Shown piece after piece: positions 51,988 through 60,803 of a stretch of 64,000 nt of DNA (its first letter is position 1; every line of letters starts with the position of its first letter). Where the stretch lies: assembly GCA_963781305.1 (NCBI GenBank), contig CAWAFL010000013.1, positions 434,001 to 498,000 on the forward strand. The letters are read 5' to 3'. The translations under genes and the position numbers were made by a program. The notes beneath the pieces were generated by a model. It was not told the origin of the DNA and did no database searches. It was given only the letters and a program-made list of their open reading frames with translations. This DNA is from DASXMT01 sp963781305. GTDB taxonomy: Bacteria > Actinomycetota > Acidimicrobiia > Acidimicrobiales > RAAP-2.

Positions 51988-53097
51988 GTGGCGAAAGTGA
52001 CACTGGCTGATCACGAGAGCCCGGTATCTGCGGGCGAGGCGGAAGCGACCTTCAAGCTCGTCCACGACCATGCCGACCGGATCTATCTCTGGGACTATGA
52101 GCGATCGAGGACCCAACTGGTCACCCTGTACAACAAGGCCATGGGTTCCCAGTGGAACAGCCTGACCGATCTGGATTGGGATACCGATGTCGATCCCGAG
52201 GGCCTGGTCGACCAGGGATCCCCGTCCATACAGTTGTTCCGGGCCGCGGCGGCTGAGCCGGGCTCGCCCATCGCCCAGTGGGGTGACAGGGAGTTCACCG
52301 CCCTGGGCATAGAGCTGTTCAAGGCGTCGCTCAGCCAGTTCATGCACGGTGAGCAAGGGGCCATGCTCACCGCGGCCAAGATCGTCGAGACCGTTCCGTG
52401 GATCGACGCCAAGTACTACGCCGCCACCCAGACGATGGACGAGGCCCGCCACACCGAGGTGTTCGCCAAGTACCTCGATCTGAAGGTGGGCGAGGCCTAC
52501 CCGATGAGCCCGTTCCTGGAGGAGCAGATCACGGTGCTGCTCGAGGACAGCCGCTGGGACATCGCCTACCTGGGCATGCAGATCGTGATCGAGAGCCTGG
52601 CCCTGGCCGCCTTCGGCGACATGCTGCGCCGCACCGAAGAGCCCCTGTTGCGCAAGCTCCTCCGCTACGTCATGTCGGACGAGGCTCGCCACGTGGCCTT
52701 CGGAATCCTGACCCTCAAGGAGTTCTATGCGGGACTGACCGACGCCGAACTGAAGGATCGCCAGGAGTTCCTCTTGGACAACACGCTGCGCAACCGGGCC
52801 CGGTCGACCACGCCGGAAGTGTGGGAGCGCCTCGGTGTGGATGTGGGCGCCCTGGTTCCTCACCTGTCTGCTGCCGCCGGCAGGATGAAGTCGAGCCCCT
52901 TCGTCGGGTTCCAGCGCGGGTTCTTCGCCAAGCTGGTGCCCAATGTGGGCAAGCTCGGCCTGCTCGACGCCAACCGCGGCTACCTGCGGGACCGGTGGGG
53001 GCAAGCGGGCCTGCTGGAGTTCGAGCACGCCGACGACACCGCCTCGGACTATGACTCCTATGACGAGGTGGCGAAGGACCGGAGTATGACCCGGTGA
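51988..53097 (+). CDS. Ferritin-like di-iron (R2-like/AurF-like) protein
   Basis: The 369-residue protein has a ferritin-like four-helix core with two E-x-x-H motifs (DEARHTEVF and DEARHVAFG) and further Glu on the flanking helices (FKASLSQFMHGEQGAML, IVIESLALAAFGD). This is the arrangement of di-iron oxygenases such as AurF and of R2-type proteins. It may be an N-oxygenase or fatty-acid/hydrocarbon-modifying enzyme, or a radical-generating subunit. The start is GTG 51988 or 51997; no strong ribosome-binding site is visible. Its stop overlaps the esterase gene by four bases (GTGA), so the two are coupled. Metal loading is inferred. Confidence 0.85.
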   Translation: MAKVTLADHESPVSAGEAEATFKLVHDHADRIYLWDYERSRTQLVTLYNKAMGSQWNSLTDLDWDTDVDPEGLVDQGSPSIQLFRAAAAEPGSPIAQWGDREFTALGIELFKASLSQFMHGEQGAMLTAAKIVETVPWIDAKYYAATQTMDEARHTEVFAKYLDLKVGEAYPMSPFLEEQITVLLEDSRWDIAYLGMQIVIESLALAAFGDMLRRTEEPLLRKLLRYVMSDEARHVAFGILTLKEFYAGLTDAELKDRQEFLLDNTLRNRARSTTPEVWERLGVDVGALVPHLSAAAGRMKSSPFVGFQRGFFAKLVPNVGKLGLLDANRGYLRDRWGQAGLLEFEHADDTASDYDSYDEVAKDRSMTR

Positions 53098-54311
53098 AGG
53101 TCGATCCGGACGGTGCCGGCTTCGACCCCCGTCGGCTCGAGCGGATCACGGAGCACTTCGACGGCCGCTACGTGGCCACCGGGAAGATACCCGGCTGCCA
53201 GGTGGCCGTGGCCCGGAACGGAAAGGTCGCCTACTGGCGGTCGATGGGCCTCATGGACCGTGACCGATCGAAACCGGTGGCCGACGACACCATCTGGCGC
53301 ATCTACTCCATGACCAAGCCGATTACCTCGCTGGCCCTGATGCAGCTCTACGAGCAGGGGCTCTTTCAGCTGAGCGACCCGCTGCACCGGTACATCCCCG
53401 AGTGGCGGCACCTCAAGGTGGGCGAGCTGCAATCCGACGGGTCCCTCCGGATGGTGGACCAGACCCGGCCGGTATCGGTGCGCGATGCCCTGACCCACAT
53501 GACCGGCCTGGCCGGTGGGGTGACGCCTGGCCACCCCACCGACGCCCGCTTCGCCGCCTCGTTGCGAGAGGCCCGAAGCGGGATGACGCTGGAGGGGGTG
53601 TGCTCGCTGCTGGCCGAGTTCCCCCTCAAGTTCCAACCCGGGTCGCGTTGGAACTACGGACTGTCCACCGATGTCTGCGCCCGGCTGGTGGAGATCCTCT
53701 CTGGGGAGCGGTTCGACCGGTATCTCCACGCCCATGTCTTGGAACCCCTGGGCATGGTCGACACCGGCTTCTCGGTCGACGACGACTCGGTGTCCCGGTT
53801 TGCGGCCTGCTACAACTACCTGCCCGGCGTGTCGCCCGCCCTGCAGGACGATCCGGAGGAGAGCCCCTACCGTCGGCTCCGCTCGTACCAGTCGGGCGCC
53901 GGGGGATTGGTGTCGACCTCGGGTGACTACCTCCGCTTTTCCCAGATGCTGCTCAACCGGGGCGAGCTCGACGGCCGCCGCCTCATCGGGCGCAAGACCC
54001 TCGACCTCATGACGGCCAACCACCTCCCGGGCCAGGGTCTGTTGTCCGACCTGGCTACGGGCGGCTTCGGTGAGGTGGAGTTCGACGGGGTCGGTTTCGG
54101 CCTGGGGTTCGCAATCGGCAACGGGCCCGCAGCGACGGGCACCGTAGGGTCGGTCGGCGAGTACTTCTGGGGCGGAGCGGCCAGCACCGCGTTCTGGGTC
54201 GATCCGTTGGAAGACCTGGCCGCGGTGTTCATGACCCAGCTCCTGCCGTCGAGCTCCTATCCGTTCCGGGCCCAGCTTCGGGCCCTGGTGTACCAGGCCC
54301 TGGCCGACTGA
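53094..54311 (+). CDS. Serine hydrolase with class C beta-lactamase fold (EstB-like esterase)
   Basis: This 405-residue protein has the S72-M-T-K75 nucleophile motif (IYSMTKPITS) and a family-typical WNYGLSTDVCARLVEIL. LTHMTGLAGG precedes a lid, and a KTG-like third motif is not clear. There is no signal peptide, which favours an intracellular esterase like EstB rather than a beta-lactamase. GTG 53094 overlaps the stop of the di-iron protein gene. Together with the next alpha/beta hydrolase it supplies ester-cleaving capacity near the Baeyer-Villiger monooxygenase. Substrate unknown. Confidence 0.88.
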   Translation: MKVDPDGAGFDPRRLERITEHFDGRYVATGKIPGCQVAVARNGKVAYWRSMGLMDRDRSKPVADDTIWRIYSMTKPITSLALMQLYEQGLFQLSDPLHRYIPEWRHLKVGELQSDGSLRMVDQTRPVSVRDALTHMTGLAGGVTPGHPTDARFAASLREARSGMTLEGVCSLLAEFPLKFQPGSRWNYGLSTDVCARLVEILSGERFDRYLHAHVLEPLGMVDTGFSVDDDSVSRFAACYNYLPGVSPALQDDPEESPYRRLRSYQSGAGGLVSTSGDYLRFSQMLLNRGELDGRRLIGRKTLDLMTANHLPGQGLLSDLATGGFGEVEFDGVGFGLGFAIGNGPAATGTVGSVGEYFWGGAASTAFWVDPLEDLAAVFMTQLLPSSSYPFRAQLRALVYQALAD

Positions 54312-54360
54312 CGATGCCCGGGCTCGGTCGGCCGCGGCGCCACGGCCCTTGGAGGAAGTG

Positions 54361-55179
54361 GTGAGCACTGTTTCTGCCGATGGCGTCGATCTGTACTACG
54401 AGAGATCCGGCGTCGGTCCCCGGCTGCTCTTCCTCAACGGATCGGGCACGACCATCGAAACGTCGAGGGCGATGTTCTCGGTGTTTGACCCATCGTTCGA
54501 CTTCCTCACCTTGGACGCGCGGGGCTTGGGCCTGAGCGGTCCCGTTACCCGCCCGTACGCCATGGCCGATTGCGCCGCCGATGCGCTGGCGGTGATGGAT
54601 GCCGAGGGTTGGGACAGCGCCTGCGTGCTGGGCGTCAGCTTCGGGGGCATGGTGGCCCAGGAACTGGCGGTGACCGCACCCGACCGCGTTGAGCGCTTGG
54701 CCCTGCTGTGCACTTCTCCGGGGGGACCGGACCGGTCCTCCTACCCATTGCACGAAGTGGAGGCGCTCCCGGCGGAGAAACGCTCCCAGCTACGACGCCG
54801 ATTGATCGACACTCGATTCGACGACGCCTGGCTGGCCGCACATCCCGGTGACGCGGCACTGGCGGCGATGATCGACAGCCGGGAACCGCAGTCGGATCCC
54901 CAACGCAGGCGGGGCGAGCTCGAGCAGCTCGATGCCCGTCGCACCCATGATGTCTGGGACAGGCTCCCGGCCATCACCTGCCCCACCTTTATCGGATGCG
55001 GACGCTATGACGGGATCGCCCCGCCTGGCAACAGCAAGGCAATGGCATCAGCCATCGTGGGTGCAGAATTGCACGAGTACGAGGGGGGCCACGCCTTCTT
55101 TGCCCAGGATCCTCGAAGCGTGCCCGAAGTGATCGAGTTCTTGTCGCGCGTCGACGTATCGCAGCCCCCGGCGTCGTAG
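54361..55179 (+). CDS. Alpha/beta hydrolase
   Basis: The 272-residue alpha/beta hydrolase has the nucleophile elbow GVSFGG (S93), an N-terminal oxyanion-type LFLNGSGT, DARGLGLSG and a C-terminal His in EYEGGHAFFAQ; Asp is probably in GRYDGIAP. It is of the lipase/esterase/epoxide hydrolase type and could hydrolyse an ester or lactone. The start is GTG 54361 with GGAGGAAG upstream. It lies 49 bases after the EstB-like gene. The neighbouring alcohol dehydrogenase and Baeyer-Villiger monooxygenase genes suggest it cleaves their ester product. Confidence 0.88.
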   Translation: MSTVSADGVDLYYERSGVGPRLLFLNGSGTTIETSRAMFSVFDPSFDFLTLDARGLGLSGPVTRPYAMADCAADALAVMDAEGWDSACVLGVSFGGMVAQELAVTAPDRVERLALLCTSPGGPDRSSYPLHEVEALPAEKRSQLRRRLIDTRFDDAWLAAHPGDAALAAMIDSREPQSDPQRRRGELEQLDARRTHDVWDRLPAITCPTFIGCGRYDGIAPPGNSKAMASAIVGAELHEYEGGHAFFAQDPRSVPEVIEFLSRVDVSQPPAS

Positions 55180-55214
55180 GCGCGCACACTCCAGGCGCGA
55201 CCAGGCCAGGCCGA

Positions 55215-56240
55215 TCAGGGCAGCATCATCACTTTGATGCAGTCGGCCGTCCGGGCGGCGACGGCCGCGTATGCCTGGGGAGCCTCGGTAAGCGGGAAAC
55301 GATGCGTGAAGATGCCGTCCGTCCGTATCCGGCCGTTCGCCACCAACGGGACCAGCTCCTTCCACGTCTGGTGAACCGGAGCGGTGGTCATCCGGAGGGT
55401 GAGGCTCCGGAACAAGCCCCCCAGGATGGGCAACGGATACGGATCGAGGTTGTGCACGCCGATGACCGACACCGTGCCGCCGGCTCGGACGCAGGTCAGG
55501 GCATCGGTGAGGGTGGTGTCGAGGGCGACGGCGTCGATGACCGCGTCCGCTCCCCGTCCGCCAGTGGCCTCCAGGACCGCCTCGGTGGTCGACCCCTCGA
55601 TGGGGATGGCGCCGGAATCGGCGGCCAACGCACGGCGGCCGGCCACGGGATCGGCCGCCAGCACCCGGCCGGCACCCAGGGCAAAGGCGCCGCGCACCGC
55701 GCAGAGCCCGACCGCACCGAGGCCCAGCACGACGACGGTCCCCCCGGCGGGGATGTCGGCCCGCTTGGCTCCGATCCACCCGGTGTTGAGGTTGTCGGTC
55801 AGTAGCAGCGCCGCCTCGTCGTCCAACCCCTCGGGGATTCGCAGCAGCTGAAAGTCGGCCGACGGTACGGCGACGGCTGACGCCTGTCCTCCAGGCAGGC
55901 CTCCCGACCCGAACACCTTCGCCCCCTCGACGCACGTGATCGGGTCACCGGTCGCACATCCATCGCAGTTCCCGCACCCGGCCACCGAGGCCGTGAGCAC
56001 CCGGTCACCGACCCGGAACCGGCGCACGTCGGGTCCCACCTCGACCACAGTGCCCAGAAACTCGTGTCCCACCGAGAAGCCTCCACCGACGGGGATGTCA
56101 CCGTCGTAGAAGTGCAGATCTGATCCGCAGATGGCGGTGGCCTCCACTGCCACCACGGCGCCGTCGGCACCAGGGGGCACGGCATCGGGAGTGTCGACCA
56201 GCCTGACCTGGCCCGGACCATCGATGACGACCTGGCGCAC
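55215..56240 (-). CDS. Zinc-dependent alcohol dehydrogenase (MDR family)
   Basis: The 341-residue protein has catalytic zinc ligands C38 and H59-E60 (CGSDLHF, GHEFLG) and a structural zinc site with C89, C92, C95 and C103. A Rossmann NAD motif GLGAVGLCAVRGA follows. It resembles threonine/sorbitol-type or secondary alcohol dehydrogenases. GTG 56240 has a GGGGG run upstream. It is divergent from the Baeyer-Villiger monooxygenase gene across a 96-base region with the inverted repeat at 56263-56282. It could oxidise a secondary alcohol to the ketone that enzyme attacks. Confidence 0.9.
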   Translation of the reverse strand: MRQVVIDGPGQVRLVDTPDAVPPGADGAVVAVEATAICGSDLHFYDGDIPVGGGFSVGHEFLGTVVEVGPDVRRFRVGDRVLTASVAGCGNCDGCATGDPITCVEGAKVFGSGGLPGGQASAVAVPSADFQLLRIPEGLDDEAALLLTDNLNTGWIGAKRADIPAGGTVVVLGLGAVGLCAVRGAFALGAGRVLAADPVAGRRALAADSGAIPIEGSTTEAVLEATGGRGADAVIDAVALDTTLTDALTCVRAGGTVSVIGVHNLDPYPLPILGGLFRSLTLRMTTAPVHQTWKELVPLVANGRIRTDGIFTHRFPLTEAPQAYAAVAARTADCIKVMMLP

Positions 56241-56262
56241 GGAACCCCCTACAGCTCGGTAG

Positions 56263-56282
56263 ACACAATCTCGATGTTGTGT
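56263..56282. promoter_or_regulatory. Operator-like inverted repeat between divergent genes
   Basis: ACACAA (56263-56268) and TTGTGT (56277-56282) are perfect inverted repeats separated by 8 bases, midway between the divergent alcohol dehydrogenase and monooxygenase genes. The size and spacing fit a TetR-family operator, and the TetR gene at 58262 is linked to the monooxygenase gene, so autoregulation of both arms is plausible. Confidence 0.55.
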
Positions 56283-56336
56283 ACTGTGACACATCAAGCG
56301 GGGGGACCGCCTCCGCGTCGAGAAAGGGCCCACGAC

Positions 56337-58265
56337 ATGCGGAACCCGCACGCAGGCGAGCCGTTCGACGCATCCGACCAGGACATCGCCGCCGCCCTGT
56401 CGGACGTCAGCATCCCGACGCTGATGCTCTCGCTCGTCCACATGACCGGGGATCCCGAGCTCATCCGGGGACGGCTCAAGCCGGCCGGGCTTTTTCTCAA
56501 CGAGGTCCAGGGCTTCATGTCCGACGACGACAAGGCAGAGGTCAGGGCCCTGGCCCTCGAAGTGATCCGGGACTACCGGGATCGGGGTTGTCCCGAGCCC
56601 GAGCCCATCTCGGCCGAACTGTTGCACGAGATGATGGCATGGCTGGTCTGTGAGGATGTGCCGGCCGAATACGTCCCCATGCTCATGGAGGAGATGGAGC
56701 TCGACGGAGCTGACGCCCGGAAGGTGGGCGCCCCCGCTGATGCAACCGCCCGGGAGGCCTTCCCCGTCGTGGTCATCGGGTGTGGCCAGTCCGGTCTCTT
56801 GGCCGGGATCCGGCTGAAAGAGGCCGGGATCCCGTTCACCATCGTCGAGAAGAACGCCGGCGTGGGCGGCACCTGGTGGGAGAACTCGTACCCCGGGGCC
56901 CGCGTCGACGTGGGCAATCATTTCTACTGCTACAGCTTCGAGCCGAGCTACACGTGGACGGAGTTCTTCGCCCAGCAGCCAGAGCTTCAGTCGTACTTCG
57001 AATCGGTCATGACCAAGCACGGCATCGAACCCCACGTTCGCTGGGAGACCGAAGTGCTGGGTGCCGAGTGGGATGAGAGTGCGGGCACGTGGTCGGTCCG
57101 GGTCCGAGAGTCGGGTGGCGCCGAGACGACACTGGTCGCCCGAGCGATCATCTCCGCGGTGGGGCAGCTGAACCGCCCGCACACCCCGGAGATCCCCGGA
57201 CAGGAGACCTTCGCCGGCCCCGCGTTCCATTCGGCGCGATGGGACCACTCGGTCGACATGGCCGGAAAGCGGGTGGCCATGATCGGGGCGGGAGCCAGCG
57301 GCTTTCAGATCGCCCCGACTATCGCGGCCGACGTCGGGCACCTGACCGTCTTCCAGCGGACGGCCCAATGGATGTTCCCTAACCCGAACTACCACGAGAC
57401 GGTGGGAACCGGCGTGCGCTGGGCGCTGCGGCACCTGCCGTTCTACGGGCGCTGGTACCGCTTCTTGCTGTTCTGGCCGGGATGCGACAAGGGGCTGGCT
57501 GCGGCCCGGGTCGACCCTGACTATCCCGACCAGCAGCGGGCCGTCAGTGCGTCGAACGAAATCGCCCGCCAGAGGTTCACCGACTGGATCACCAGCCAGG
57601 TCGGCGACGACCCCGACCTCATTGCCAAGGTGGTCCCCGACTACCCGGCCACCGGAAAACGCACGCTGCAGGACAACGGTAGCTGGCTGAGAACATTGAC
57701 CCGTGACGACGTCGAGCTGGTTCGCACCGGCATCGACCACATCGAGGCCGACGCCGTCGTCACCGTCGATGGTGAGAGGCATCCCGCCGACGTCATCGTC
57801 TACGCCACCGGCTTCCATGCCAATCGGGTGCTGTGGCCGATGGAGATCACCGGACGCGACGGGGCTGACCTCCGCTCTCTCTGGGGCGAGCGCCCGGCGG
57901 CGTATCTGGGCATCACCGTCCCTGGGTTCCCCAACCTGTTCTGCATGTACGGCCCGGGGACGAACCTGGCCCACGGCGGTAGCCTCATCTTCCACTCCGA
58001 ATGCCAGATGCGGTACATCACCCAGTGTTTGGAAGAGCTCATCGACGGTGGCCATCGTTCGATGGAGCCCCGCCAGGAGAAGTACACCGACTGGCACGAA
58101 CGATCGCAGCGGGAGATCAAGACGTTGGTGTGGTCGCAGCCCTCGGTCAAGCATTCGTTCTTCAAGAACGCCTACGGCGAGATCCACGTGCTGAGCCCCT
58201 GGCGCCTAGTCGACTACTGGCGTTGGACCAAGGAGCCGGACCTCGAAGACTTCGTCATGCGGTGA
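56337..58265 (+). CDS. Baeyer-Villiger-type flavin monooxygenase with N-terminal extension
   Basis: The 642-residue protein has an N-terminal helical extension of about 140 residues, then an FAD motif VVVIGCGQSG (G148-G153 region). The Baeyer-Villiger fingerprint FAGPAFHSARWD (F292, G294, H298, W302, D303) and a second NADPH motif IGAGASG (317-322) follow. Length and extension resemble 4-hydroxyacetophenone monooxygenase rather than cyclohexanone monooxygenase. It should convert a ketone to an ester with NADPH and O2. ATG 56337 follows AGAAAGGGC. The TetR gene overlaps its stop by four bases. With the ester hydrolases and alcohol dehydrogenase it forms a degradative cassette; the substrate is unknown. 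Confidence 0.9.
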   Translation: MRNPHAGEPFDASDQDIAAALSDVSIPTLMLSLVHMTGDPELIRGRLKPAGLFLNEVQGFMSDDDKAEVRALALEVIRDYRDRGCPEPEPISAELLHEMMAWLVCEDVPAEYVPMLMEEMELDGADARKVGAPADATAREAFPVVVIGCGQSGLLAGIRLKEAGIPFTIVEKNAGVGGTWWENSYPGARVDVGNHFYCYSFEPSYTWTEFFAQQPELQSYFESVMTKHGIEPHVRWETEVLGAEWDESAGTWSVRVRESGGAETTLVARAIISAVGQLNRPHTPEIPGQETFAGPAFHSARWDHSVDMAGKRVAMIGAGASGFQIAPTIAADVGHLTVFQRTAQWMFPNPNYHETVGTGVRWALRHLPFYGRWYRFLLFWPGCDKGLAAARVDPDYPDQQRAVSASNEIARQRFTDWITSQVGDDPDLIAKVVPDYPATGKRTLQDNGSWLRTLTRDDVELVRTGIDHIEADAVVTVDGERHPADVIVYATGFHANRVLWPMEITGRDGADLRSLWGERPAAYLGITVPGFPNLFCMYGPGTNLAHGGSLIFHSECQMRYITQCLEELIDGGHRSMEPRQEKYTDWHERSQREIKTLVWSQPSVKHSFFKNAYGEIHVLSPWRLVDYWRWTKEPDLEDFVMR

Positions 58266-58852
58266 ACGCGTCAACTGTCGCCCCACCCGTCGGGACCCAG
58301 GATCGCCTGCTCGCCGCCACTGAGCGGTGCCTCCGTTCCTCCGGCATCCGCCGGACCACGGTGATCGCCATTGCCCATGAAGCCGGCGTCTCCCGGGCTT
58401 GGCTCTATCGCCTCTTTCCCAACAAGGCATCGCTGGTCGTCGCCACGCTGGCTCGCACCGACGAGACCTTCTGGGCCAATGCCCATGCTCGGGTGACGGC
58501 GGTCGAAGGCATCGCAGCACAGGTGGCCGAGGCGGTGCTGCTGTCCCGGGAGCACGAGCCACCAGCTCTCCTCCTCCAGTTGAAGGCCGAAGAACCCGAG
58601 GCCTTCGCCGAGATCGTCGGGACCGGGTTGCGGGAGATGATGCCGGGCTTTGCCGGCTTCTGGCACCCCTATCTGGAAGCCGCCCGCGCTCGAGGCGAGG
58701 TGCGCGGTGACTTGAACATCGCTCGAGCCGGCGAATGGGTCATGCGGATGGTGCTGTCGCTCGTGACCGTTCCCGGGGAGGCGGTGGATGCCGACGATCC
58801 GGCGAGCGTCCGTGCTTTTGTCGACGAATTCCTGATGGCCGGCTTGCGTTAA
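58262..58852 (+). CDS. TetR-family transcriptional regulator
   Basis: This 196-residue protein has an N-terminal TetR helix-turn-helix (RLLAATERCLRSSGIRRTTV, IAHEAGVSRAWLYRLFPNKAS) and a helical C-terminal ligand domain. GTG 58262 overlaps the stop of the monooxygenase gene by four bases (GTGA), so they are translationally coupled. The inverted repeat ACACAA-8-TTGTGT at 56263 is the best operator candidate, which would make it a repressor of both the alcohol dehydrogenase and its own operon. The ligand could be the ketone substrate. Confidence 0.88.
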   Translation: MNASTVAPPVGTQDRLLAATERCLRSSGIRRTTVIAIAHEAGVSRAWLYRLFPNKASLVVATLARTDETFWANAHARVTAVEGIAAQVAEAVLLSREHEPPALLLQLKAEEPEAFAEIVGTGLREMMPGFAGFWHPYLEAARARGEVRGDLNIARAGEWVMRMVLSLVTVPGEAVDADDPASVRAFVDEFLMAGLR

Positions 58853-58965
58853 TGCGGCGAGCCGGGGTCTCGGAGTGGGCGCCCCTGGTCACCGTCCGTC
58901 CGAACCTGAGGAATCCTTGAGGGAGGCAACGTGGCCGGGCGCCCATCCCGCGTCAAGATTCCCGG

Positions 58966-59769
58966 ATGGCTGCGAGCACACGCCCATCGGCACTGACGGC
59001 TCGCGGGGCCCTCAGAGTTCCCGAGATCACGGCCTACTTCTGGATCGTGAAAGCCCTCTCGACGGCCATGGGCGAGTCCACCTCGGACTATCTGGTCCAC
59101 GCGCTGAACTCCGTCCCCGCCGTCGCACTGGGGTTCGTGGGGTTCGTGGGCGCACTGGTGCTGCAGTTCTCGATGCGCCGGTACATGGCCTGGACCTACT
59201 GGTTCGCCGTCGTCATGGTCGGAGTCTTCGGCACGATGGCCGCCGACGTGCTCCACGTCGGATTCCACGTCCCCTACATCGCCTCGGCCCCACTGTTCGC
59301 CGTCGTGCTCCTCGGCGTGTTCGTGGCGTGGCAGAGAACGGAGAACACGCTCTCCATCCACAGCATCGATACGCCTCGCCGAGAGGCGTTCTACTGGGCC
59401 GCGGTCGTCGCCACCTTTGCGCTCGGAACTGCGGTTGGAGACCTGACGGCGACCACCTTCCATCTGGGCTACGGGTACTCGATCGTGCTCTTCGCCGGCC
59501 TGATCGCCGTCCCCGCCGTCGGCTACCGGCGTTTCAACTGGAACCCCATCTTCGCCTTCTGGTTCGCCTATGTCGTGACCCGGCCGCTCGGTGCTTCCTT
59601 CGCCGACTGGATGGGCAAGCCCACCAACGTGGGCGGCCTGGGATGGGGCAGCGGTTGGGTCGCCCTGGTTCTGACCGGTTTGATCATCTGTTTTGTCGCC
59701 TTCCTCGCCGTCACTCGCAGGGATGTACAACAAGATGGGCACCGGGCCCATACCCGCCCGGCGGGATAG
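58966..59769 (+). CDS. COG4705-like integral membrane protein (copy 2)
   Basis: The 267-residue paralogue of the protein at 10575 has about seven hydrophobic segments. Shared stretches include FSMRRYMAWTYWF (versus FSTRRYQAFAYWF), TLSIHSIDTPRREAFYWA, GTAVGDLTATTFHLGYGY and AYVVTRPLGASFAD. It begins MAASTRPSALTARGALRVPE and continues ITAYFWIVKAL. Function unknown. The start ATG 58966 has no strong ribosome-binding site. It is not adjacent to any obvious operon partner. Confidence 0.85.
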   Translation: MAASTRPSALTARGALRVPEITAYFWIVKALSTAMGESTSDYLVHALNSVPAVALGFVGFVGALVLQFSMRRYMAWTYWFAVVMVGVFGTMAADVLHVGFHVPYIASAPLFAVVLLGVFVAWQRTENTLSIHSIDTPRREAFYWAAVVATFALGTAVGDLTATTFHLGYGYSIVLFAGLIAVPAVGYRRFNWNPIFAFWFAYVVTRPLGASFADWMGKPTNVGGLGWGSGWVALVLTGLIICFVAFLAVTRRDVQQDGHRAHTRPAG

Positions 59770-59805
59770 GCGGCGGCCCCGGACCGACCGGTTACCATCT
59801 GGTCC

Positions 59806-60648
59806 ATGGCACTCATTGAACCCGGTCACCTCCATCGTCTGGCCTTGGCCGTCGACGACGCCGCCCCCGCCCATGATTGGTTCCAACGGGTCCTTGGTGC
59901 CGGCGCCCTGAACAGCGACGGGCACTCGGACGATATCCGTGCGGGCGGCGAGGCTGATCTCGAGGGCACCGATGTTCGATTGTTCCGTATCGGTGGCTAT
60001 CCGATCATCCTCCTCGCGAAGGGCGTTCCCGGAGGTCCCGTCGCCAAGTTCATCGAGCGATACGGACCCGGAGTGCACTCGCTGGCCTGGGAGGTCGACG
60101 ACATGTGGTCGGCTCAGAACCTGCTCATGGAACGCGGTATCCGTATTGGCGCCGTGAACATCCCCGGTCGACACTTCTTCATGCACCCTCGGGACACGCA
60201 CGGAGTGCTGATGGAGTGGACGGACGACACATTCGGCGGCAACCAGCGCCGAGAGGACGAAGGAGGCGGTCGCGTCGACATCGAAGGACTGGCATGGGTG
60301 ACGGCTGCGGTGGACGACGCTGAATCGACCGCCGCGTTTCTCACCGATCTGGCTGGGGCCAGCCTGGTGAACGGTAACGCCCAGGGCCCCGAGGATCGGG
60401 AACAGACGATCGACCTCGATGTTGGTGACGTGACGTTGCGGCTGGTCACGCCGCTGTCATCGGAGAGTCCCTACGCAACCGACGGGAACTCTGCGCGCCT
60501 GTGCTCTTTCGCGCTCCGGGTGGCGGACTTGAGTACCGCTCTGGTCAGCCTGGAGGATGCGGGGGTGCCCGTTGTCAGACGGGAGACCGGGTTTGCCGCC
60601 ACCGACCCTGCTGCCACGTTCGGTCTTCCCATCGAGTGGACGACCTGA
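59806..60648 (+). CDS. Two-domain VOC superfamily protein
   Basis: The 280-residue protein contains two VOC modules. The first begins HLHRLALAVDDAAPAHDWFQ and has the metal-like HSLAWEVDDM and MEWTDD. The second begins LAWVTAAVDDAESTAAFLTD and ends near VVRRETGFAATDPAATFGLP. The first half resembles extradiol-dioxygenase-like and methylmalonyl-CoA epimerase-like proteins. ATG 59806 is the likely start. No strong linkage to a pathway gene is seen, though the neighbouring catabolic region is 1 kb away. Function not assigned. Confidence 0.85.
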   Translation: MALIEPGHLHRLALAVDDAAPAHDWFQRVLGAGALNSDGHSDDIRAGGEADLEGTDVRLFRIGGYPIILLAKGVPGGPVAKFIERYGPGVHSLAWEVDDMWSAQNLLMERGIRIGAVNIPGRHFFMHPRDTHGVLMEWTDDTFGGNQRREDEGGGRVDIEGLAWVTAAVDDAESTAAFLTDLAGASLVNGNAQGPEDREQTIDLDVGDVTLRLVTPLSSESPYATDGNSARLCSFALRVADLSTALVSLEDAGVPVVRRETGFAATDPAATFGLPIEWTT

Positions 60649-60803
60649 AGGCTGACGCGTAGCCTCGACCTCGGTCCCTGCTGTGACCGGCCACGCACCC
60701 GAAATGAGTGGGTGTAGGCCTGAAGGTCGTCGCCCCGTGCATTGCTGATACCTTCTTCACCACGCGACGGGTTGTCGCCGAGCCACGTGGGAGAGGGGAA
60801 ACG

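Noticed and set aside
51961..51999. Start of the ferritin-like gene at the in-frame ATG 51961
   Set aside because: The first residues from there (MLCCGLHGS) are not family-like. GTG 51988 or 51997 is more plausible, though none has a clear ribosome-binding site.
53058..54368. A 436-codon minus-strand frame over the EstB-like gene
   Set aside because: Antisense shadow; the plus-strand gene has a clear SxxK motif and overlap signals.
55215..58187. A 990-codon minus-strand frame
   Set aside because: It is the alcohol dehydrogenase extended through open but unsupported upstream sequence antisense to the monooxygenase gene; GC-rich DNA often lacks stops. GTG 56240 is the real start.
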